Assembly (NCBI GenBank): GCA_934663625.1
Contig: CAKUKP010000003.1
Span: 1 to 63,557 of the forward strand
Direction: 5' to 3'
Length of the DNA stretch: 63,557 bases
Origin: an uncultured Clostridia bacterium
GTDB lineage: Bacteria; Bacillota; Clostridia; Christensenellales; Aristaeellaceae
Shown here: piece by piece, positions 53,138 through 63,557 of the stretch
Numbering within the stretch: position 1 is the stretch's first letter
Layout: every line of letters starts with the position of its first letter
Made by a program: the position numbers and the translations under genes
Notes under the pieces: generated by a model
Database searches by the model: none
What the model saw: the letters and a program-made list of their open reading frames with translations, nothing else
What the model was told of the DNA's origin: nothing

Positions 53138-54667
53138 TCAATATCCCAGTTCCGCGCCCGCATCGTATACCGGCTTCAGCGCGGGATACAGCTTTTTGTA
53201 GAGCGCGTAGCTCTTGCGGTAGCCCGACTGATTTTCCGCCTTCGGCAGGCATTCGGTTTCGGGTACGATCACCTGCACGGCCTCGCGCAGATTCTTCCAC
53301 AGTCCCGCGCCCACGCCGGCGACCAGCACCGCGCCGTAAGCGCCGCCTTCACTGGCGGCGGACATGGTGTACACCGGCAGATCGAATACATCCGCCTGCA
53401 TCTGCCGCCAGAGCGCGCTCGCCGCGCCGCCGCCGGAGGTGTAGATCTTTTCGTTCTTCGCCATGGTGCCGAACAGTTCCACCAGCTGATTTAAGCTGTA
53501 GGTTACGCCCTCCATCACGGCGCGCGTGATGTCCGCGCGGGTGGTGGACAGACTGATTCCATAGAAGCTGCCGCGCGCGTTCGGATCGGGGTAGGGGCAG
53601 CGTTCGCCCGCCAGATACGGCGTAAATACCACGCCGTTCGCGCCGGGAACGGAAGCTTCCGCATCGCGCCCCATGATGTTGTACACGTTATCGCCGGCTG
53701 CCGCCGCTTCCTGCACGGCGTTTTCGCACAGCGTATCGCGATACCAGCGATAGCTGCCGCCCGCGGACAGCGTGCAGCCGAAACCGGTGTACAGTCCGGG
53801 CTCGTTGCCGCAGAACATCTGCAGATCGCCGTGGGGGTTATCCTCATAATGATCCAGCCCCATCGTTACATTGCCGGATGTGCCGATCACTACGCCCAGC
53901 ACGCCGGGCTTTACCAGCCCGCTGCCGACTGCCTGAATGACCGCATCGCCGCCGCCCGCATAGCAGGGAAGCCCCTCCGGAAGTCCGGTGAGCGCGGCGG
54001 TTTCCTTCGTTACGCGCCCCGCCAGCGCGGTAGATTCCACCACCTTCGGGAAGATCGCCTTGTCGAGTCCTGCGATTTCGATCAGTGCATCGCTCCAGCG
54101 GCGATTTTTGGTATCGAAAAAGCCCGTACCGGAAGCATCGGATACATCCATCAGCAATTCGCCCGTCATGCGGAAGCGGATGTAATCCTTCGGGCACTGG
54201 AAGATCTTCATGCGGCGGAAGTTTTCGGGTTCTTCATCGCGCAGCCACAGAATTTTGCCGCCGGTGTAGCCGGTCAGCATGCGGTTGTTGGTGTAGGTCA
54301 GCAGTCCTTCCAGACCGCCCGCGCGTTCGGTGATCCAGTCGCACTGCTTCTGCGTGCGCTGGTCGCACCAAAGGATGGCGGGACGGATTACGTTGTTATC
54401 CGCATCCAGCGCCACAAGGCCGTGCATCTGTCCGGAATAGGAAAGCCCCAGAATATCCGCGGGATCGACGTTTGCCTTTTCCAGAATCACCTTCAGACCG
54501 CGCACAACGCCCTGCCACCAGTCCTCCGGATTCTGCTCCGCCCAATTGGGTTTGGGGGTGTAGAGGGGATATTCCTGCGTGGAGGATGCGATTACCCTTC
54601 CGGTTTCATCAATCATGATGCATTTTGCGCCGGAGGTTCCAACGTCCAGACCGATCAGGTATTTCAT
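53138..54667 (-). CDS. xylB: Xylulokinase
   Basis: 509 residues of the FGGY kinase family. It phosphorylates D-xylulose to xylulose-5-phosphate. Landmarks are the phosphate-loop GLDVGTSGAKCIMID, the FGGY-type YSGQMHGLVALD, and the C-terminal YTSGGGAASALWRQMQAD. The length matches XylB, but a related ketopentose or ketose cannot be excluded. It is last in the DUF512-der-plsY operon, where gpsA is more usual, and starts 15 nt after plsY. Confidence 0.88.
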   Translation of the reverse strand: MKYLIGLDVGTSGAKCIMIDETGRVIASSTQEYPLYTPKPNWAEQNPEDWWQGVVRGLKVILEKANVDPADILGLSYSGQMHGLVALDADNNVIRPAILWCDQRTQKQCDWITERAGGLEGLLTYTNNRMLTGYTGGKILWLRDEEPENFRRMKIFQCPKDYIRFRMTGELLMDVSDASGTGFFDTKNRRWSDALIEIAGLDKAIFPKVVESTALAGRVTKETAALTGLPEGLPCYAGGGDAVIQAVGSGLVKPGVLGVVIGTSGNVTMGLDHYEDNPHGDLQMFCGNEPGLYTGFGCTLSAGGSYRWYRDTLCENAVQEAAAAGDNVYNIMGRDAEASVPGANGVVFTPYLAGERCPYPDPNARGSFYGISLSTTRADITRAVMEGVTYSLNQLVELFGTMAKNEKIYTSGGGAASALWRQMQADVFDLPVYTMSAASEGGAYGAVLVAGVGAGLWKNLREAVQVIVPETECLPKAENQSGYRKSYALYKKLYPALKPVYDAGAELGY

Positions 54668-54682
54668 GGGATCAACGCTCCT

Positions 54683-55327
54683 TTATTTTTTGTTCTTTCG
54701 TTGGGACAGGCGGGAAATTTTGCCAAAATCCAGCTTGTTTTCTTCATGGTGAATCAGCCGCACGATATTGCGCCGGTGGCAGAACGCGGATAATACGCTG
54801 GCGATCACCGCCGTGATGATGCACAGCGTATAATGCGCGCTGCCGCGCGCGATCAGCGCGGTGCAGATGGGGAAGGTGACGCAGCACACCAGCGATGCGA
54901 TCGACATATAATGGGTCAGCGCCACGACCGACAGATTGATCACCAGCATCGCCAGCGCCAGCCACGGGGAAATGGCGATCGCCAGCCCCAGCGTGCTCGC
55001 GACGCCCTTGCCGCCGCGAAAGCGCAGAATCAGCGGAAAATCATGCCCGATCACGCAGCATATGCCGCCGACCAGCAGGCCGATATCGCCCGCGATCCAT
55101 TTGCCGATCATCGAAGCCAGATACGCCTTGCCGCAATCGCCCAGCAGGGTCAGAATGCTGGGCAGCCAGCCCAGCGTGCGCAATACGTTTGTAGAGCCAG
55201 CGTTGCCGCTGCCGCATTCGCGGATATCGTTTACGCCCCACGCGCGCGCCACCAGAATGCCGATGGATATATTGCCCAGCGCATATCCGATCAGCGCGGT
55301 CAACAGATATTTAAGCCATTCCGCCAT
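54683..55327 (-). CDS. plsY: Acyl-phosphate:glycerol-3-phosphate acyltransferase
   Basis: 214 residues, five to seven membrane helices. PlsY makes lysophosphatidate from acyl-phosphate and glycerol-3-phosphate at the membrane. The conserved ECGSGNAGSTNVLRTLG and RFRGGKGVASTLG loops are intact. Its ATG overlaps the der stop by one base (TAATG), so the genes are coupled. Confidence 0.96.
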   Translation of the reverse strand: MAEWLKYLLTALIGYALGNISIGILVARAWGVNDIRECGSGNAGSTNVLRTLGWLPSILTLLGDCGKAYLASMIGKWIAGDIGLLVGGICCVIGHDFPLILRFRGGKGVASTLGLAIAISPWLALAMLVINLSVVALTHYMSIASLVCCVTFPICTALIARGSAHYTLCIITAVIASVLSAFCHRRNIVRLIHHEENKLDFGKISRLSQRKNKK

Positions 55328-56658
55328 TATTGATCATCCTTCTTCTTTTCACGCAATATGAATTTCAGCGGCGTTCCCTCAAATCCGAAGGACTTGCGGA
55401 AATGCTTTTCCAGATAGCGCTCGTAGGAGAAGTGCATCAGGTTTTCATCGTTTACGAACATCACAAACGTGGGCGGCTGCACGCCCTGCTGGGTCGCATA
55501 ATAAATCTTCAGCCTTCTGCCGGAGGTTGCGGGCGGCTGGAGCGCCGCCTGCGCGTCGGTCAGAATATCATTGAGCAGACCGGTGGTGATCCGCTTGCGG
55601 GATTCATCGTATACCTTCTTTACCGTTTCCAGCACGCGGTTCGTGCGCTGTCCCGTCAGGGCGGAGATATACAGAATCGGCGCGTACTGCATGAACTTCA
55701 AGCCCTCGCGCACCTTGGCGGAAAATTCGTTCATCGTGCCGGTATCCTTTTCGATCGCGTCCCATTTGTTGATTACGATGATCGCGGCCTTGCCCTGCTG
55801 ATCGATGTAGCCCGCGATCTTTGCATCCTGCTCAGTCACGCCCTGCGTCGCATCGATCACCATCAGCGCCACATCGCAGCGATCGATGGCGGCCAGCGCG
55901 CGCACGATGGAAAAGCGTTCCAGCGTCTGATAGCCGATGGCGCGCTTGCGACGGATGCCCGCAGTATCGATGATGATGAAATCATCGCCGTTTTCATCGG
56001 TGAAGCGGGTATCGATCGCATCGCGCGTGGTGCCCGCGATATCGGATACCATCACGCGCTCCTGCCCCAGCAGGCGGTTTACCAGCGAAGATTTGCCCAC
56101 GTTCGGCTTGCCGCATACCGCCAGCTGAATCGCGCCGGTTTCCTCCTCCTGCGCATCCGGCGCGGGGAAGAATTTGCACAGATCTTCCAGCAGATCGCCC
56201 AGATTCAGCAGATTGATCGATGATATGCCGATGGGATCGCCCAGCCCCAGATTGTAGAATTCATAGATGTTGTCCATCGATTTGATGTGATCGATCTTGT
56301 TGACCACCAGCATGATGGGCTTTTTCGTCTTGCGCAGCATTTCGGCGACGGATTGATCATCGGCGGTCATGCCGGTTTTGCCGTCCACGAAGAACAGAAT
56401 CACATCGCAGGTTTCGATGGCGATTTCCGCCTGGCGGCGCATCTGCGTCAGCAGCGGATCATCGCTCAGCGGATCGATACCGCCGGTATCGATCAGGGTA
56501 AATTGATAGTTCTGCCATTCGCAGTCCAGATATACGCGGTCGCGCGTTACGCCGGGCGTATCCTCCACGATGGCGATGCGGCGGCCCGCCATGGTATTGA
56601 AAAATGTCGATTTGCCCACGTTGGGCCGTCCAACGATGGCGACGAGCGGTTTAGCCAT
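55327..56658 (-). CDS. der: Ribosome-assembly GTPase Der (EngA)
   Basis: 443 residues with two tandem GTPase domains and a C-terminal KH-like domain. G1 motifs are GRPNVGKSTFF and GKPNVGKSSLV. G3 motifs are DTGG and DTAG, and G4 motifs are NKID and NKWD. It acts in 50S subunit maturation. It overlaps the DUF512 gene by 8 nt and plsY by one. Confidence 0.98.
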   Translation of the reverse strand: MAKPLVAIVGRPNVGKSTFFNTMAGRRIAIVEDTPGVTRDRVYLDCEWQNYQFTLIDTGGIDPLSDDPLLTQMRRQAEIAIETCDVILFFVDGKTGMTADDQSVAEMLRKTKKPIMLVVNKIDHIKSMDNIYEFYNLGLGDPIGISSINLLNLGDLLEDLCKFFPAPDAQEEETGAIQLAVCGKPNVGKSSLVNRLLGQERVMVSDIAGTTRDAIDTRFTDENGDDFIIIDTAGIRRKRAIGYQTLERFSIVRALAAIDRCDVALMVIDATQGVTEQDAKIAGYIDQQGKAAIIVINKWDAIEKDTGTMNEFSAKVREGLKFMQYAPILYISALTGQRTNRVLETVKKVYDESRKRITTGLLNDILTDAQAALQPPATSGRRLKIYYATQQGVQPPTFVMFVNDENLMHFSYERYLEKHFRKSFGFEGTPLKFILREKKKDDQ

Positions 56659-57982
56659 GCTTATCCTCCTCCAGTTCCTCCCGCGCTGAGATCAGCGCGT
56701 TTACAAGATCCCAACCGTGGCGGCCCACGGGGGTGATGCGGCGTTTCAGAATCGCTTCCGCATCGGCAAGCGTCATATCGTCCAGAAATTTATCGCCCTC
56801 GGAACGCAGCATGCATTCGGTGATGAATATGCGCGCGCCCGACTCATTGATCAGCCGGTCGGCCAGATCGCGGCCGGTGATCAGGCCGGATACGGTCACG
56901 CTTTCGCCGAAGAAGCGGTTGCGCACGGGCAATACGCGCACATGTATGCCGGTGATCGGGTGATCGTCCATCAGCTTTTGCAGAAAGGGCGCGGCGGATA
57001 CGCCGCAGGCGATCAGCAGATCGATCTCCCCGCCGCGCCGGCGGTCGCGCTCCGGAAGGGCGATCCATTCTTCGTGGAATTCCGTTTCCAGCTGGCGCAG
57101 AAGCCCTACGCCGTCGTCGATCTGTTCATAGCCTTCGTATTCCGCGTCGGCCGGCAGCGGCACATCCGCCGCCAGATAGAATTCATCGGACGGAAATACG
57201 AACCGCGTTCCGCGCTCGGAAAGCAGCCTTGCGCGCCATGCGTCCGCCTGCTGGATCACCTTGCGCGCCTGTTCCTTCGTGTAGGTGGACAGGGGATGCA
57301 GCCCCGCGCGGTGTCCGGTCAGCCCCACGGGCACGATGGCGAGCGATTGCGCGCCAGGCAGCGCGATCAGATCGCGGATCGTCTGATCCAGCGCCGCGCC
57401 GTCGTTCACGCCGGGGCACAGCACCGCCTGCGTGTGGAATTCGACGCCGCCGCCGGATAAGCGGCGCAGCTGATCCATCAGGCGCGCGGCGCGCGGCGTG
57501 CCCAGAATGTGCGCGCGCAGTTCGGGATCCGTCGCATGCACCGATATGTACAGCGGCGATGCGCGGCGGGCGATAATCCGGTCGATTTCGCGATCGGATA
57601 CGTTGGTGAGGGTTACATAATTGCCCATCATCATCGACATGCGCCAGTCATCGTCCTTGACGCGCATCGTGGGGCGCACGTTCTCCGGCAGCTGATCCAC
57701 GAAGCAGAACAGGCAGCGATTGCAGCACATGCGCATGCCCGACATCATCGGTCTGCCAAAATCCAGACCGAGGTCGGCGTATTCCTCCTTGCGGATGCGC
57801 AGCGTATGCTCCGCGCCGTTTCGGCGATATCTGATTTCCACGCGGGGTTCGCAGGTGAGCACCTGATAATCGATGAAATCGATCACCGGCTGACCGCCGA
57901 TGGAAAGGATTTCATCCCCCGGACGAAGCCCCGCGCGCTGCGCCGGACTATGCGCATCCACGCATTGGATGATCTGCGACAT
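56651..57982 (-). CDS. DUF512/PDZ radical-SAM-type Fe-S protein
   Basis: 443 residues. An N-terminal PDZ-like domain (SPAQRAGLRPGDEILSIGG) is followed by a radical-SAM-like domain with the CX3CX2C cluster motif CCNRCLFC and the DUF512 region. This family is almost always next to der in Clostridia and Bacilli relatives. Its reaction is not known; a ribosome- or tRNA-linked role is inferred from gene neighbourhood. Confidence 0.92.
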   Translation of the reverse strand: MSQIIQCVDAHSPAQRAGLRPGDEILSIGGQPVIDFIDYQVLTCEPRVEIRYRRNGAEHTLRIRKEEYADLGLDFGRPMMSGMRMCCNRCLFCFVDQLPENVRPTMRVKDDDWRMSMMMGNYVTLTNVSDREIDRIIARRASPLYISVHATDPELRAHILGTPRAARLMDQLRRLSGGGVEFHTQAVLCPGVNDGAALDQTIRDLIALPGAQSLAIVPVGLTGHRAGLHPLSTYTKEQARKVIQQADAWRARLLSERGTRFVFPSDEFYLAADVPLPADAEYEGYEQIDDGVGLLRQLETEFHEEWIALPERDRRRGGEIDLLIACGVSAAPFLQKLMDDHPITGIHVRVLPVRNRFFGESVTVSGLITGRDLADRLINESGARIFITECMLRSEGDKFLDDMTLADAEAILKRRITPVGRHGWDLVNALISAREELEEDKHG

Positions 57983-58189
57983 ATAAGCTCCATATCGGGA
58001 GGCACAAAACCACCCGCTTCATTCACATATTCGAATGGGAATGATCGATTGAAATATCAAAATCCCACCAATTCTATTATCGCTCAAAAAGCTTTCCGCG
58101 TCAATACGCGCGGCGAAAGTTTGCCATGTTTTTTTATCGTTTATGTGGTTTAAACGGCGCAAAAGTGATGCAAATTAACATAAGAATGC

Positions 58190-58219
58190 TTGCCTTTCCA
58201 TGGCGATTTTTTCTATAAT
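58190..58219 (+). promoter_or_regulatory. Promoter of ppdK
   Basis: TTGCCT (58,190-58,195), an 18-bp spacer and TATAAT (58,214-58,219), about 42 nt before the ATG. The rest of the 57,983-58,266 gap shows nothing recognisable. Confidence 0.7.
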
Positions 58220-58266
58220 TAGACGTTCTCATATAAGAAGGATTTTAATCGCGTAGGAGGAACAAA

Positions 58267-60912
<2,646 letters not shown>

Positions 60913-60928
60913 TTCTGTTGATCTGAAT

Positions 60929-60966
60929 AAATCCCCACGGCTTCAGCAATGAAGCGTGGGGATTTT
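60929..60966 (+). terminator. Terminator of ppdK
   Basis: AAATCCCCACG pairs with CGTGGGGATTTT, with an inner GCTTCA/TGAAGC extension. Confidence 0.85.
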
Positions 60967-61008
60967 AGAGTTTTTATCAACTGCGTTGAGAAGATTCCAA
61001 ATACGTGT

Positions 61009-61045
61009 GGCAGTGCAGGAGCATCATAAGCGTTCCTGCACTGCC
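61009..61045. terminator. Hairpin at the 3' end of the ATPase gene
   Basis: GGCAGTGCAGGA (61,009-61,020) pairs with TCCTGCACTGCC (61,034-61,045). T-tracts are weak on both sides. It resembles the GGCTGTGC hairpins at 15,750 and 49,351. Confidence 0.5.
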
Positions 61046-61086
61046 GCGTTTGCGCTGAAGGTTATCGAACATACAATGGAAGCGCG

Positions 61087-62313
61087 TCATGCATCCTTCC
61101 CCAGCAGCCAGTCCGTGAGGCTTTTCACGCGGATTCCGTTGTAGTTGCCCACGGTCAGATGGTCGGCGGTGAGTATGATTTTTTCATAATTATCCCCAAT
61201 CATGGTCAGCGGACGCATTTCGCGTTCAAAGGTTTCCTGCGCCGTCATATCCGCGGTTACCTGATAATAGACGTATTCTCCTTGCTTTTCTGCGACGAAA
61301 TCGACCTCCGTGCTGCCCAGCTTGCCGATCATGACCTTATATCCACGGCGCAGCAGTTCAAAATAGACCACATTTTCCAGCGAAAAACCCAGATCATAGT
61401 TTCTGCGCGGAACGATGTGATTCCGCAGTCCGAGATCGACGATATAGTATTTCTTATTCAGCTTCAAAAGCTGTTTTCCTACAATATCAAAGCGTTCGGC
61501 GGGGTAGAAGATGAAAGATTCGGTCAGTGCTTCCATATAATCGTCCACAGTGTTGGGCGATACCTTTCGTCCGCTGGAAATCAGATAATCCGTAATGCTT
61601 CGGATGGAAACCGGACTGCCAACCACGCTCGCCAGATATTTGGTGATGCTTTTCAGCAGTGCGATATCCGTGATTTTTCGTCGGACGAGATCGCTTTCTT
61701 TGCGAATCTGTCGATCTTCAATATCCCTGACGATGACGGTGTTGTAAATACCCTCCAGATAAGTTTCGACTTTTTCGGTCGTCCGTTCCATTCTTGCGAC
61801 ATAGGGCAATCCGCCGCATCGCAGATATTCTGCAAAGCCGCGTTCCGGTTCCAGACCAGTGACGGCCAGAAACTCCTTAAGGGAAAGCGGAAGCAGTCTG
61901 ATTTCTACATAACGTCCGGTCAGGAGCGTTGCCAAATCGCCGGAAAGCAGATAGGCGTTGGAACCGGTGATATAGATGTCTACGTCAGGCTTGACATACA
62001 GGCTGTCTACGACCTTTTCAAAGCCGGAAACCTTCTGAATCTCGTCCAGAAAGATGTAAGTGGTTTTCCCAGATACCAACCGTTCCTTCAGATAGGCGTA
62101 TAGTTTTTTGTAATCCAACAGTTCTTCGTATTCCAGTTCTTCGAAATTCACCGACACAATCTGCGTATCAGGGACGCCGTTTGCCTTCAGCCAATCCTGA
62201 TATTGCGCCAATAATGTGGATTTCCCGCAGCGGCGAATGCCGGTTACGACTTTGATAACCTGTTCATCCTTCCAGCACATCAGCTGTTTGAGATATTCTT
62301 TTCGCTCGATCAA
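61087..62313 (-). CDS. AAA_14/DUF4143 ATPase
   Basis: 408 residues. The N-terminal P-loop ATPase (GIRRCGKSTLLAQYQ; Walker B TYIFLDEIQKV) and the C-terminal DUF4143 domain (ENVVYFELLRRGYKVMIGKL, STEVDFVAEK) resemble a nuclease-like fold. The best start is the TTG at 62,313, 8 nt after GGGGAGG; the longer upstream frame runs through the promoter and tandem repeats. Such proteins are common, often multi-copy, in gut anaerobes and their role is unclear. Lower GC than its neighbours hints at transfer. Confidence 0.9.
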   Translation of the reverse strand: MIERKEYLKQLMCWKDEQVIKVVTGIRRCGKSTLLAQYQDWLKANGVPDTQIVSVNFEELEYEELLDYKKLYAYLKERLVSGKTTYIFLDEIQKVSGFEKVVDSLYVKPDVDIYITGSNAYLLSGDLATLLTGRYVEIRLLPLSLKEFLAVTGLEPERGFAEYLRCGGLPYVARMERTTEKVETYLEGIYNTVIVRDIEDRQIRKESDLVRRKITDIALLKSITKYLASVVGSPVSIRSITDYLISSGRKVSPNTVDDYMEALTESFIFYPAERFDIVGKQLLKLNKKYYIVDLGLRNHIVPRRNYDLGFSLENVVYFELLRRGYKVMIGKLGSTEVDFVAEKQGEYVYYQVTADMTAQETFEREMRPLTMIGDNYEKIILTADHLTVGNYNGIRVKSLTDWLLGKDA

Positions 62314-62343
62314 CGCGACTACCTCCCCACAAGAAGTATTCCC

Positions 62344-62372
62344 ATTATAGCACAAACTATTCAATGAATCAA
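62344..62372 (-). promoter_or_regulatory. Promoter of the AAA_14 ATPase gene
   Basis: On the minus strand, TTGATT (62,372-62,367), a 17-bp spacer and TATAAT (62,349-62,344). Confidence 0.75.
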
Positions 62373-62378
62373 TGAAAT

Positions 62379-62482
62379 ATTCCGAAATGGGAATATATTT
62401 TAAAAAGTCACTTGAAAATTCCGAAATAGGAATATATTTCGAGAAATCACTTGAAAATTTCCAAATGAGAATATTGATATAC
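62379..62482. repeat. 39-bp tandem repeats upstream of the ATPase promoter
   Basis: Two full copies (62,379-62,417 and 62,418-62,456) and a partial third (from 62,457). Each begins ATTCCGAAATxGGAATATAT, itself an inverted repeat ATTCC/GGAAT, and ends in CACTTGAAA. They begin 7 nt upstream of the -35, where an operator would lie. Confidence 0.75.
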
Positions 62483-62556
62483 GAAACCACATGCAAAACT
62501 TTTCGCTCGGAAGGCTGTGCGCGGTTTTCGGCGCTGCAAGCGATATATCGGCATTG

Positions 62557-62586
62557 TTGACGGGTATGGAAATCCTGTGGTAGAAT
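62557..62586 (+). promoter_or_regulatory. Promoter of the LRR protein gene
   Basis: TTGACG (62,557-62,562), an 18-bp spacer and TAGAAT (62,581-62,586), followed by AAAGGAGGG before the ATG. Confidence 0.7.
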
Positions 62587-62627
62587 ACAGGCATAAAGTA
62601 AAGCGGTTGCAAAGGAGGGTACCTGAA

Positions 62628-63557
62628 ATGTGCAATGTTTTGGGGAAGACGTGGCTGTGCTTGCTTCTGATGCTGATTGCAATCAGTATATTTGGCGCAA
62701 AGGCGGAAATGAATTTTGATTATAGGGTATCAGATGAAGGATATGCTCTAATTGAATACGTAGTCACAGACGAAGGATATGCCCGCATAAAAGGATGTAT
62801 CAGCACGGATCCTGATCGCGAAGAACTGGTTTTGCCCAGTGTTGTTGATGGATATACGGTTATTGCGCTTGACTCTTTACATGGAGATGGCGATTCCCTC
62901 CCTTATAAGAGGCTGGTAATTCCGGATTCATATACGGAAATTACGCAAAACGGATTCTATGGCGCATGGTATCTGGAAGCTGTTTCATTGCCTGCTTCGC
63001 TGGAGAAGATTGAGGGAAATCCGTTTTTTGCAGAGGATTATTCCATGATGGCGCAATTGAAGGAGATTCAGATATCTCCGCGCAATAAGGCGTTCAAGGT
63101 TGAAGACGGGTGTCTTATCGATGTTGTCGAACAAAAGCTTATTGCTGCTGCGAATGGCGATCATTTTGAACTTCCGGAGGTTCGGATTATCGGTGAAGCC
63201 GCTTTTCATAAAAATCAACAAATAAAAAGGATTCGAATTCCGGACACGGTTGAGCTTATTGAAGAATACGCATTTGCAGGCTGTGAAAACCTTCAGAACG
63301 TTGTTTTCTCCGAGAACCTGAAACAAATAAACTCAATGGCATTCGGCAGGTGCACATCATTGACGGAAGTGACTATACCGGAAACAGTGCGCAGAATCAG
63401 AAGTTCGGCATTTGCATCTTGTACAGCGCTGAAAAGCGTTATACTGCCCGAAGGATTGGAAGAGATTGACTGGTATCTGTTCGATGGGTGTTCAGCATTG
63501 ACAACAATTCATCTGCCGGAAAACGTGCAAAGAATATTGATCGGTGCGTTTCAGGAT
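62628..63557 (+). CDS. BspA-like leucine-rich-repeat surface protein, cut by window end
   Basis: The first 310 residues; no stop before the window ends. The signal peptide is at about 8-26 (WLCLLLMLIAISIFGAKA). LRR_5 repeats begin at about 75 and become regular from about 185: IRIPDTVELIEEYAFAGC, VTIPETVRRIRSSAFASC, VILPEGLEEIDWYLFDGC. This family forms secreted adhesion or ligand-binding solenoids. Codon use is more AT-rich than most of the window. A cohesin/dockerin or anchor at the missing C-terminus cannot be judged. Confidence 0.85.
   Translation, partial: MCNVLGKTWLCLLLMLIAISIFGAKAEMNFDYRVSDEGYALIEYVVTDEGYARIKGCISTDPDREELVLPSVVDGYTVIALDSLHGDGDSLPYKRLVIPDSYTEITQNGFYGAWYLEAVSLPASLEKIEGNPFFAEDYSMMAQLKEIQISPRNKAFKVEDGCLIDVVEQKLIAAANGDHFELPEVRIIGEAAFHKNQQIKRIRIPDTVELIEEYAFAGCENLQNVVFSENLKQINSMAFGRCTSLTEVTIPETVRRIRSSAFASCTALKSVILPEGLEEIDWYLFDGCSALTTIHLPENVQRILIGAFQD

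Overview
The window looks like a chromosome segment of a moderately GC-rich Gram-positive gut anaerobe of the class Clostridia (Oscillospiraceae/Christensenellales-like). This is inferred from strong GGAGG ribosome sites, TTGACA/TATAAT promoters, a DUF512 radical-SAM / der / plsY operon, pyruvate phosphate dikinase, dockerin and cohesin domains, and intergenic repeats ending in CCACCTGATG. The assignment is by gene content only.

Region 1 (1-15,780) is a sugar or sugar-acid catabolic island. A divergent pair (AllA-like cupin plus Fe-dependent alcohol dehydrogenase on the minus strand, NagB-like isomerase on the plus strand), nagA and an AraC regulator precede a nine-gene plus-strand operon: Ldh2 dehydrogenase, KDPG-type aldolase, aldo/keto reductase, glycerate kinase, an enolase-like protein without the usual acid and phosphate-binding residues, aldehyde dehydrogenase, PfkB kinase, fucose-isomerase-like protein and class II aldolase. 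Three copies of a 13-bp motif (TAGCWGRAAAGTG) sit upstream of the three regulated promoters and are a good candidate for the AraC operator. No transporter lies in the island.

Region 2 (15,870-23,060) has a small SGNH-like/SemiSWEET-like pair, a heterodimeric ABC exporter with one degenerate ATP site, and a CitA/CitB-type two-component system.

Region 3 (23,060-49,390) is the most striking part. Two divergent cobalamin riboswitches, each with its own promoter and downstream intrinsic terminator, control opposite operons. Leftward: a membrane-anchored protein ending in a DUF4430 (transcobalamin C-terminal-like) domain, then MoxR ATPase, DUF58 protein and a TgpA-like membrane protein whose transglutaminase Cys is replaced. 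Rightward: a 2439-residue secreted protein (GLUG repeats, PQQ-like beta-propeller, helical repeats, degenerate transglutaminase-like end), a C39 peptidase with dockerin, a DUF4430-like/Big_2 protein with dockerin, a small dockerin protein, a 2091-residue scaffoldin-like protein with two cohesin-like domains and a C-terminal dockerin, and a membrane anchor with a cohesin-like domain. Read together, this is a candidate vitamin-B12-repressed, cellulosome-like surface complex for cobalamin capture.

Region 4 (49,390-61,000) is mostly housekeeping: rpe, an orphan PTS-IIC-like permease, a MATE exporter, a repeat element, xylB-plsY-der-DUF512, and ppdK.

Region 5 (61,000-63,557) is more AT-rich: an AAA_14/DUF4143 ATPase with 39-bp tandem repeats upstream of its promoter, and the start of a BspA-like leucine-rich-repeat surface protein cut by the window end.
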